From NCBI GenBank assembly GCA_023052935.1, contig CM041292.1:112373436-112437435 (forward strand): 64,000 bases of DNA, written 5' to 3'. Position numbers and translations under genes: made by a program. Under the pieces are notes generated by a model. It made no database searches and was not told where the DNA came from. It was given only the letters and a program-made list of their open reading frames with translations. This document shows positions 19,982-31,900 of the stretch, piece after piece. Every line of letters begins with the position of its first letter. Position 1 is the first letter of the stretch. Origin of the DNA: Piezodorus guildinii. Its lineage: Eukaryota; Arthropoda; Insecta; Hemiptera; Pentatomidae.

Positions 19982-22770
19982 CTAAATTATAAAATAATAA
20001 ACCCAATCAATTAAATATCGATAAGAGCAGTTATTACGGTTTACTTAAACACACACACACACACACTCTCTCTCTCTCTCTCTCTTTTCTATATTGTCTA
20101 TCGCCCACCAAAAGGCGGATACCTTACTGATCTCGAAGAAATCATACAGTGCTACAAACACAAGCTTTATAATATCATAGTACTCGGAGATTTAAATGCT
20201 GATCCTTCTGGTGACTCATTTGATTCTTGCCAAATGTCTTCCTAGTTTAGGGAGCTCGATCTGAACATCCTTCCTTTCCAAGCAACAAACCATACTCATA
20301 ATGTGGCTGTCAACTCTGAGAAATGGATTGACAACATCATTGTGTGAAACCCCTCAAAAGTAAAGCGTCATGGACAGGTGCAGGTTCCAGGTATTTCAAC
20401 CCATGACCTCATATTCGTTCACTATAAAAGGGGATCTGAATCAAGAAATATTTCTATTTCTCAGAGTAGAAATATGAAAAACATAGACCAAGAGGCCTTT
20501 AAATTGGATGTCTCGATGATTGACTGGTCTGAGTTGTACGACAGCTATGATGTCAATGAAAAAGTCCGAATTTACAATATGAAATTGAACGAGCTATTTG
20601 ACAAGCACGCGCCATTGAAGACCTACAAGAGGCAGAAAACAGGGCCCTCTCCCTGGATGTCTGAGAGTATCAAGTCGTTGATGGCTAGGAGAGATTTTTT
20701 TTCTGGATGTCGACAAGAGGCGGTTCCATAGTAGATTAAATGCAGTATCGGCGCTACAAAAACAAGGTAAAGACTGCTGTGAGAGATGCTAAAAGAAAAT
20801 GTTTATATAAAAGCTAAAACAGCTGTTCCACCAGTGAAATTTGGAAACAGTTAAGGGATCACAGAATCCTCTAGGTGAAGAAAGATGAAATAATGATGAA
20901 TATAAGCTTACCTACTAATGATACTAATGAAGATGTCGACGACATAGTTTTCGAAGAGATCTGCGAAGATGATGTTGCCTGGAGTTTGAGTATGGTAAAG
21001 TCCGGTGCGTCAGGAGACGATGGCATATCAAAAGCTATTATAGGTCGATAATTACAAAGTGATTGCCAATATTTTAAATGCATCCTTACAGCAGTATAGG
21101 TTCTCAGATGCGTGGAAACGAGCCATCATAAGACCCATTCCTAAAAAGTCAAAGCCCAGAGAACCATCAGATTACCGTCCGATCGCTGTGTTGCCTGTTA
21201 TGTCGAAAATTCTGGAGAGGATAGTTGAAAGGGATCTAAGGAAATTCTTAGAGGACAACTGTTTGCTGTTACCACACAAATCGGGATTTAGAAGGAGACG
21301 CAGCACATGCACAGCACTCCACACCATCTTGACGGACATCCGAAGAGCAATGGACGATCGAATGACAACCATATACGTATCACTTGATTTCACAAAGGCA
21401 TCCGATTTGGTCGACCATGATATTCTTTTAAAGAGGTTTGGTAGCTTTGGTGTTGGCGATCCAGTCCTGCATTGGCTAAAGTCATACCTTAATAGACGAG
21501 TACAACAGGTCAAGACTTCATGTGATGCGTCGGGGTGGTTGGAGTGCTGCTCAGGTGTACCACATGGTTCCGTTCTAGGACCACTACTATTTCTTGGTTA
21601 CGTCAATGATATGGGTGGCTCCCTCAGGCACTGCAGAATGCACATGTTTGCAGATGATATATGTATTTGGGCCTCGGCGTTGCCGGAGGATATGTTCTCC
21701 ACTATGTAGAAGGTTAATGACGATTTAAACCAAGTTCAGCTCTGGGCCTGCACTAATAGACTTTGCCTCAACGGCCGGAAGTCTCACTGGATGTTGATTG
21801 GCAGCCCAAAACTAGTAGTAAAGGCTGAGAAGGACGTCGTGCTGCCTCTGCTGGTTATTCATGATCAGGTAGTCCCACGTTGTGAGAAGATGAAGCTCCT
21901 AGGTGTGATGATCACCAACTCCTTATCGTGGCGAGCCGAATCCACGGAGTCATGCATTCCCTGTCCTGGTGGAAACGGCTATTGCCAGCCGAGGTCAGGC
22001 GAAAGATAGTCTCTGCATTGTTACGCCTACTGGTATGGTACTGTGACTCCGTATATATAGATATTTCGGAAGCTGAGGACTGCAGAATCCAGAGAGTTCT
22101 CAACGCAGCTATCCGATTTATCTTCGGTACAAAAAGGGACGAACACATAAGTCCGTTATAAAGGAATTAGGTTGGCTCCGAACAAAAGAGTATCGCCGCC
22201 TCAATCTTATGTGTCTAGCACGTAAAGTTTTAGATCCGGAGTTCCGGAAAATCATTGACGTGAATTTGTCGAGGTACGGAGCGAGAGACTGCAGGGTGTT
22301 TTCCAATTACCTGCTTACGGAACTGAGGCTTTGAGGAATGCTTTCCACGTCGCGGCAGCGAGAGAGATCAACCAGCTACCGGTAGAAGGCAGATTTTCTT
22401 CCTCTTTCCGTAAGGCTTGCCTTCGAATATTCTTAGATGTAGACCCGTCGAGTGCACCTTGAAGCTCAGAGCATACTAGGAGATGTTTCCTTCCCTTTCC
22501 TAATATCCCTTGTTCGTATTACTTAATCTCTTTATTTTTCCTTAATCTTTTCCTTCTGTGTTTATTTTCACTGAATTGTATAACTTATAATAGTTTTATT
22601 TTAAGTTTTCTTATAAAAAAGAAAAATGTTATATGTTTTTAGAATAATAATCGTAATTGGCACAAATAAAAGTGTAAAACATTATTATTTTGTCTGTAAG
22701 AAAGGGCCTTAGGCCCTAAGACAATAAAAATCTAATCTAATCTCTCTCTCTCTCTCTCTCTTTTTTCTTA

Positions 22771-22832
<62 letters not shown>

Positions 22833-25800
22833 TATGGGTGTAAAGTTCAAACCGTTAAATGTGTACCGTCCTGCATTTTAGGGTTTACTAAGGCTCTCAA
22901 TATTGACCACATTGTGCTCCCTAATCACAACCACTCTGAATAGGCCCTCATACCTTCGGAGTTCTTTCCCTTATTGGCTCCCACCTGACGAAGTTCAAAT
23001 GTAACCTTTTCCATTTCAAATGTAACCCTTTCCATTGAAATTTAACCCTTTCCAAAGCAAATGTATCCATTTTCATTCCAAATGTAATCTTTTCCATTTA
23101 AATGTAACTTTTTCCATTTCAAACAAAACCATTTCCAATTTAAATTTAACCCTTTCCAAAGCAAATGTAACAATTTTCATTCCAAATGTAATCTTTAACA
23201 TTTCAAATGTAACCTTTTTCCATTTCAAATATAACCCTTTCAATTTCAAATTTAACCCTTTCCAAAGCAAATGTACCATTTCCATTCCAAATGTAATCTT
23301 TTCCATTTCAAATGTAACCTTTTCCAAAGCAATTGTAACCCTTTTTCCTTTGACTTACCTATATATGAAATATCTGTGGCAGTCGTGAAATAAGTGGTAA
23401 GTCAAAATCTTTCATTTTACAGGTGAGTGACTTAAAGTTTTACGTAATACCCAAATAGAGTTATTAATTAAAGTTTTCTTTCCACCTGAAATCTCTTCCC
23501 TCAAGAAATATCTTCAACCAATTTAACACAACGTAGGAGGAGGTCTGAGGGAGCGATACGTGAAGTTAACTACATTTTTTTATATAACTCGTGTTATCTA
23601 ATTTTTCACGACCGCCACAGATATGTAGTAAGGGAAAGTATTGCGATCGTGAAAATTTTCGAATTCCAGTTTTCAACGGAAATACACGTTTAAGGGTCCC
23701 TGAGTCCAAATAACCAAGTCCCGAAAAAAAGGGTGTGTATTTTTTAAGCAACCATGCCCAGTAAGTAGTTGAGTGAGATAGTAATCTATCAGGATAACCA
23801 TGTCGATATGTATGGAATTAGGCGGTAGGTGCATCTTCCAGAAGATTAAGCGTTCTAGCGTTCTGCCATATATCAAGAGTATGAATTATCTCTTGCTTTG
23901 CTAAAGTAGTCCACTGAGCATCCGTCTCTTCTCGTTTTCTTCGGTAGATCCTTCTGCATTCATCTGCCAAAGGATTTTCAATTGGAGGCATGTCTGCGAT
24001 GACGTATACAGCATCGCAGGGCACTTCTTCGATGTACACTAATAACTTTACGGACATATGACTGCATTTGGCAGGATTCTGCCCAGATCGGTGCTACGTA
24101 CAGAAGCATGGAGCTGGCTACATTAGCCAGAAGCTTTCTTTGGTTTCCCATTGGTCCACCAACATTTGACATGATTCTGGACAATTCATTAACCACTTTC
24201 GCTGCCCTAGGTAACTTTATGCAGGTGTTCTTCAAATCGAATTCTGGCGTCAATCTGCACTCCGAGATATCTAATTGATGGCTTGTATAGGATATCGAAC
24301 TCCCAACGGTGAAACTGTCTCCTTCACTTCCCTACTGGTTATAAATACTGCCTCAGTTTTATGATCACCAAGTTGGAGGCCTGCCGCTGAAAGCCATTGA
24401 AGAATAATAAAGATTGCCTTGTTCCCATTATAAGATTTCTCCTCAAAGAGTTTCCCCCGAATTATGATTGCCAGATCGTCAGCGAAACCGAGCGTAATAG
24501 TTTCTTCTGGCAGGGGTAACCTGAGCACGCCGTCATACATAATATTCCAAAACAGTTTTCCTCGAACCGAACCCTGAGGAACGCCACCTGTGACCTTGGA
24601 GCTTTTTAATTCTGTTTCCCTATCGTACATTAAAATTCTGTCGGCAAAATAACTCTCAATAATCTTTATGAGGTAATATGGGACTTGCATGTTTTTCAAT
24701 CCGTTTAACATACAATCCCACCGAGCTGAAAAGGCATTTTTAACGTCTAAAGTTATAATGGCGCAGTACCTCTTTCCACCTCTTCTCCATCTCTTGCCCG
24801 CAGTTACTTCCTGAACAGATTTGATAGCAAACCGATGGCATCGATTGTCGATCTGCCCTTCTGAAAGCCATATTGGTCATCAGATAATCCTCTGACTCCT
24901 TCACTAAAGTCGCCTAGCCTGCCATAAATGATCCTGTCCAGTACCTTGCCGGCAGTGTCTAGGAGACTTATTGGTCGATAGGATGCGGGATCTTCCGGAG
25001 AGCCCTTTCCTTTTGGCAGGAGCACAAGACGTTGCTTCTTCCACTGTGTTGGAAAGACACCTTCACTGAGACAGGCGTTGTACACATCTAAGAAGATTTG
25101 TGGCCTTGACCTGATAGCCATTTTCAAGGCTATATTGAGGATATTATCCGGGCCCGGAGCTTTGGAATCCGCTATTTTCCTGCATGCTAAGTCTAGCTCT
25201 TCCATTGTGATTTCCGGCACTGTTTCTACATCCAGCATCGCTATATTGCTAACGGGTACTTCTGATCGTCTTGGGAATAACACTGCCATTATTTTTCCTA
25301 ACAATTCTGGACAGCTCGGGGGCGACAATATTGAACGCTGTCAGCGTTTTTATTCTTTTCAGTTGCCATCTGAAGCACTGACTAGAAAGCAGATGGCCTG
25401 ATGGTCACTATGGGTATAATGGTCACTAACGTGCCAACAGCTGTCCCGACAGGCAAGGTTAGCAATTACACAAGTCAAATAAATTATCTAGGAAGTAACA
25501 TTCCTACAGAACGTAAAGGAGTAAAGCCGGTATTAAGGGGAACATCAAGAGTAGCAAACGTGTCGAGAAGACATTCTCCTTTCCTGTTTGTATATTTCCT
25601 ATCCCATGCATTAGCCCATGCGTTGAAATCTCCAGCGATTATAAGAGGTTGTTGACCACGCAGTTCATGCTCAATAAAATCAAGTAGAGCCTCAAATTCT
25701 TCTTGTGGTGCACTAGGTGATGCGTAGGCGCTACCTTGATCCATATAAACCCACTTCTTCGAATCGGTTGGACTTCATGTATGAAGTGGTCCTTCTTCAC

Positions 25801-28800
25801 CCAAATAGCTGCCCGGCTAACAAGGTCCTTCATCCATGGTCCGTCGACATCTCTGTACTGTTGGCTTAGTATAGCAATGTCAACGTTCTTCTCGAATGTG
25901 TGTGTTAACTCCCGGGCGAAAACGACAAGTCCTATGAAACTGAAATTTCATATTTAAGACAACTATACGCCCGAGATTTTACAGAATCTTTTTCATCAAA
26001 ATCAGCTGACTTGAAGATGTACTTTATACCATGCATTTTGCACTTTTTTACGATTTTCTCAAAAACGGCTCAAACGATTTTGATTGAACTCCCTATTTCG
26101 ATTTGAAATTTAATCGGCTTCAACATCATTTAGGTTTCATTCTGATTAAAATAGTATGACAGGGCTTAAATGCCGATATTTTAACTTTGATTCTGTAGAT
26201 TCAATAAAAATAACTATATTATCTTGTTAGCATTGATAGTTAACAGCTAAATATGCAAGTTGAGCGACTTTGATGAACTTTTTTTTTTTTTTTTTTTTTT
26301 TTATTGAGATATATTACAATTTGTTACAAAATGAACAATAATAATATTGATAAGAGACCACATTCATACTATATATACAGAAAAATAATAATAATGGTCA
26401 AATTTCATAAAATATAACATAAATTCAAATATATACAATAAAATAATAATAATAAATAAAAAACAAAACAAATCGAAACATAAACCTATTATTGAGATAA
26501 ATAAAAAGTTGGCAAATAAATAAACATCTTACACACAATCATAACTATATACAATATATACAATTGCTAAAGGGACCCCAGCAAGCTAAAGGGATCCAAG
26601 AGATCCCAGCACCTCTATCTCAGCCGCATCACTGGTCTGAGCCAGTGGAGGCTGAGTTAGGGCGCTGTAGCCACAAACATACCGTACATGAGTGGAGGAT
26701 CTGACCATTGTCAGAACTCCAGTTTAAATGTTTACAATAGGTCTCGTGGCCACTGCCGTTTCAATCTTCGAGGAGGATTGTAGGGATGGGTGGTGCTGGA
26801 TAGGGATTGTGCTAGAGGAGTAGGATGATGACTAAGGTTCTGATGAAATTTGGAAAATTTGGATGGTACCAGGTCTAAAACAAACGGAATATTAAGGTCA
26901 TGGTGTAGGGTACAGTTGGTAACGTAATAAGGAGCATCAACTATTGTTCGGAGGACTTTGGATTGGAAGGATTGGATGCGTTTGATGTTAGAATGTTTAG
27001 CTGTCCCCCACAGTTCAAGTCCGTAGGTCCATATAGGTTTCAGTACTGTCTTGTATATTAGTAATTTGTTGTCAACTGTAAGATGAGATTTTCTGTTTAG
27101 TAGTCTGTATAACTGGCCGAATCTGCGGTTGAGTTCTTTTCTTTTTAGTCTTGTATGTGGGTTCCACGTCAGTCTTTTGTCTAGTAAAAAGCCGAGATAC
27201 CGGACTGTGCTGAGGAAGGAAGCGGTATGGAATTGAAATTAACCGTTGGAAAGGATTTGCGTCGAAGGGTGAATGTGACGTGAGTGCATTTGCTTTCGTT
27301 CACCTTAATGCGCCAAGCATTGCACCAGTCTTCGACAAGGGAAAGGTGCTTTTGGAGACTTAGCGATGCTGCTTCAGGATCGGAATTGGATGACAAAATG
27401 GCGGTATCATCAGCAAATGTTGCCAGAAAGGTATCGGGATCGGTAGGGATATCGGCGTGTAGAGGATGTAGAGGACGGGTCCTAAGACGCTGCCTTGAGG
27501 AACACCGGCCTCAACAGTATAATGTTTGGAAAATTCGGAACCACTGCGAACTCGGAAGGAGCGGTTTGATAAATAGGATCGGAGGATTAGGTATAAGGAT
27601 TGAGGTAAATGGGTTTTGAGCTTAAAGAGCAGTCCCGGGTACCACACCCGGTCAAAAGCTTGGGCTATGTCCAGAAAGGCACCCGAACAATACTCCTTGC
27701 ACTCAAGGGCGGAGGAAATGTGGTCTACAACTCGGAGGCCTTGGTGAACCGTGGAATGTTGAGGACGAAATCCAAACTGATGTGAAGGAAAATTGTGAAA
27801 TTTGGCTAGGATTCGTTTTAATAGGAGTTTTTCGAAGATTTTGGAGAGGATCGGGAGCAGGCTAATAGGTCTGTAAGATGAAGTGCTGTGGGAAGGTTTG
27901 CCTGGTTTTAGGAAAAGGATGATAGTTGAATGTTTCCATATGAGAGGGAAATAGGTAGTGCGTAGGATACAGTTATAGAGATATGCAAGAAATGTAATGG
28001 CTTTGGGAGGAAGTTGTCTTAAGATCTGAGGAGTAAGGAGGTCGTATCCTGGGGATTTACGGAGAGGAAGCTTTTTAAGAAGATATTTAACCTCAGATGG
28101 ATTTACTGCTTTAGGTGGTAAGGATAGTGGTATTGGTGACATAAGGAACTCTTCAACTGTTGCAGTATGGGTTGGATTGAGCTCAGGATGAGGAGTGAAA
28201 ACTTTGGAAAGGTGCTGTGCGAATTCCTCGGCTTTATCCTTGTCGGAAGCAGCCCAGGAACTATCACAGCGCCGGAGAGGGTGGGATTTTAGAATTCTCC
28301 TCGTGACATTCCATAGGGAATTGTCACGAGTCGAGAGAGAGGAGAGGTAGGAATTGTAGGATTGGGAACGGAATATCGCCAACTCCCGCTTTAATTTTTG
28401 ATGAACAACTAAAGGAGAAAACTGAAAAAATAATTTTTTAATGCAATTTTTTGTTTTTGAACATAAGAACAGTAATATGCATGTATTATATAAAAATAAT
28501 AATTATTTATTTATTTATTCTGGGACAAGTCCCTTTAGAATAAGCAGGAAACAAAAATTGGACTTAAGACTGTAGTCTTAGAGTATAATAATTGAAAACA
28601 ATAGAATTGAACTAATAACCTGAACAAAGAAGATAACAAAAAAGATAAATTCTAATAAACTTGCACAAACAAGAAAAATAAATCTATGTTAGCATGAGAA
28701 CAATAAAAAAAAACTGATTTCTTTTTATATTTTAAAATAAGATATACAAAGAAAACAAATTACAATTCTTCAATGTATGTTAACATAAGAACAAAAAAAG

Positions 28801-28925
28801 ATATAATAAGATTTAAAAAGAACAATTTTTTTTCAACAACAACAATTTTTATTGAGTAAAATTGCAATCTGTCCCAATAAAAAAAAAAAAAAAAAAGGGA
28901 GAACAATAAAAAAAATATATAAAAA

Positions 28926-28956
<31 letters not shown>

Positions 28957-31900
28957 CAGTTTTAAAATGAAATATAAAAAGAAAATAAATTAACAATTCT
29001 TCAATGTATGTTAACATAAGAACAAAAAAAAAAAGTTTACAGTTTTAAATTAAATAAAAAAAAGAAAAGAAATTACGACTCTTCTGACTGTTTGTAAAAT
29101 AGAAATAATTTAATCTTACATCATTGAAAATATTAAAAGAAAAACTTTAAATAATATTTGCTGTTAATCTAAACGAGAAAATGAAAATTGAATAAATAAA
29201 TAAATGTATCTGTCTGCTTTATCTGTTGATCTTCCCTGAAATTAGCATTTCTTGGGATTGTTTGGGAATTGTATTGATAGGTAATGGGTAAATAAACGGG
29301 ATTTAAATGTTGAGAGAGTTTGGGAGTACCGGATATTAGAAGGAATGGAGTTCCATAAAGATGTGGATCGGATTAAGAATGATCTATCCAAAGCTGTGGA
29401 TTGGTGGGACGTTATATACAGATTAGAAGGCCGCGAGCAGATGTCCCGGGAACGAAGGGAAGATTTGAATTGAAGGAGATCAGAGATGTAAGACGGACAC
29501 TGGGATTGGATAACCTGGTAGAGGAAGGATGCTAAGAAGTACTTACGGCGGAAGGAAGGGTAAAGCCACTTCAACTCTTCGTAAAATCGGGTGATAGATG
29601 TGTCTCTGTATATCCCAAAGATGAAACGTATAAAGCAATAAAACATTCGTTTTAGTTTTGCCTCAAGATCTCCAGAGACACCTCCATACACCGTACAGCA
29701 GTAGTAAAAGTGGAGAAATATTAAGAAGCCAACCCGGAGCTTACGGGTTTCGATCGGAAGGAGAGGACGTAGGTAATTCAGAAGTTTTAAGGCTGAGAAT
29801 GTTCGACGGGAGATTCCGGAAACATGATTTTTTCAGGAAAGGGTTTGATCAAGGATGACCCCAAGGCTTTTAACGGAGTGATGGAATTGTTATTCAGAAA
29901 CAGAGTAGGAATCGATGGAAGGGCCTTAAAGGAGGAAATTGGAACCTATTACAATTGCCTTGGTCTTCTCAGCATTCAAGTTGAGCTTGTTGTCAGCTGC
30001 CCAATTGCTGATACGATTCAGATCCTCTTGAAGCATTTCCGTGGCTAGTAATAGGTCGGAAGGAGGAAAGGATAGATAGATTTAGATAGATAGATGTATT
30101 GGGAGTGATTGATCTGAAGGGGAAGGTCATTAATATAAACTGCAAATAGGATAGGAGATAATGATGATCCCTGAAGCACACCACAGGATAGAGGCAGGGT
30201 TCTGGAAGGAGGTTGACTTGGGGCCACTACATACTGTGAGCAGTTGGAGAGGAAGGATTGTGTAGAGCACTGTATGATATAGGAATTTTTTGGTAGTTTG
30301 GCCAGAAGTATATTATAGTCTACCGTATCGAAAGCTTTGGAGAAATCTAGAAGGATGAGGATGGTTAGTTTTTGGTGTTCTATGGCGGATTGGAGGTCTT
30401 GAGTTATTTTTAGTAGGGTGGATTGAGTTGAATAACCAGGTCGGAAGTCGGATTGGAAAGGGTTGATAAGGGAACGTTCTTCTAAAAACATTGATAACTG
30501 GATTTGTGCCAGGCGTTCCAGGGGTTTGGAAAAATTAGAAAGGAGAGAAATGGAACGGTCAGTGAGGATCAGAAGGTGAGTTAGGATTTGGAACTTTGTT
30601 TAATGGACGAACTAAGGCGGTTTTCCAGGCATTAGGAAATATGGATCTTTGAAAGGAAAAATTGTAAATATGGTAAACTACTGGTATTAGAACGAAAAGA
30701 CAGGATTTTATTAGTTTTACGAGAATGTTGTCGGGCCCATAATCATTGGTCTGAGATTTAAGGATAGCTGTTTGTATTCCATCATAGGAGAGGTGGGAGA
30801 AGAAGAAGCTTTCTGGGTTGAAACTCTGATGGTCAATATCGGCGGCAGGAGAAGTAAACATTAGCAAAGGGTATAAAATGATTGCTGAGATTGTCCGGAG
30901 AAACAGAGAGAGGAATGTGGTTACTGGATTTTAGGATAGATAATTTTCCATTTGGATTTGGAATCAGGAGCATTGGAGAGTGCGTTATGGATGTGGAGGG
31001 ATTTAGCACGTCGAACCGTGTCCTGGGTTCTATTACAAAGTTGTTTAAAATATTCGTAATCAGACGGCGTACGAGTGCGTAGAAATTTGCTTCTTGCTGC
31101 TTCTCATTTTTTCATCATATCCTTTAGGTCATGAGTTAGCCAAGGCGCGGTAGGACAGCGTAACATTCGGGTTTTCAAAGGTGCATGAAGGTCTAGTAAG
31201 GTTTTGAGGTATGGGGTAAGAGTGGATATCATATGATCGAGGGAATTAGGAGAGTATATAGTATCCCAATGGAGTGATTCCAGGTCGGTTTGAAGGGATT
31301 CGTAAGAGAGGAGGCCCAAACTACGACAGGAGACCACTTTGGGAGTGAAGGATTTCACGGGTAGGTTGTATGAGATCTGGATAAGATCGTGTGATGAAAG
31401 AAACGGAACCGGGTGCTGGGAGGATGGAAGGACCTTTAGAGGAGAGTCAGTAATGTAAAGGTCAAGCCAGGTGTCGGAGAATTGGGTATGATAAGTGGGA
31501 AAGTAAGGAACGAGATGAAGATTCAGAGAATAAAGTAGGTTAACTAGGAAAGATTTGTCATAGCATTCCGCAAGCATATTGAAATTAAAATCTCCGGAGA
31601 TGATAACATTAGCATAACTGGAAACCCATTGGATAGAGAAGATTCGAAAATGTTATCGAATGGAACGTGAGAAGAACGATATACCAGGATATATAGCAAA
31701 AGAGTTTTATGGGATAAAATTTCAACGAATAGGTATTCATGGTGTGGATAATCATAAGATGGAGATTGGAGAAGGATTTTGGCCTCGAGATTATCATGTA
31801 TATACAGCCCCACACCACCACCCCTGCAATCAGTTCTATCGTGGCGAAGCAAGGAATAATTGGTAAGGGATACTTGGGAGGAAGGGATGGAAGGTTTTAG

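Larger units (their letters stand above)
23621..28490 (-). repeat. repeat R copy f, split by two LINE insertions
   Basis: Minus-orientation pieces: 23621-23740 (palindrome side to the (GT)n tract), 25897-26278 ((GT)n to AGCTAAATATGC) and 28397-28490 (AACTAAAGGAGAAAACTG to a GTAATATGCATG stretch). An R1-clade LINE separates the first two pieces and a Jockey-clade LINE the last two. A CR1-group LINE truncates the end. Confidence 0.8.

Noticed and set aside
23035..23388. 117-codon plus-strand and 84-codon minus-strand ORFs with repeated residues
   Set aside because: Both are reads through the 21-bp minisatellite; no start context, splice site or homologue-like composition.
28760..29017. 85-codon ORF with Tyr/Ile/Phe runs
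   Set aside because: It is translation of A/T-rich 3-prime UTR of the CR1-group element, including a (TA)n tract.
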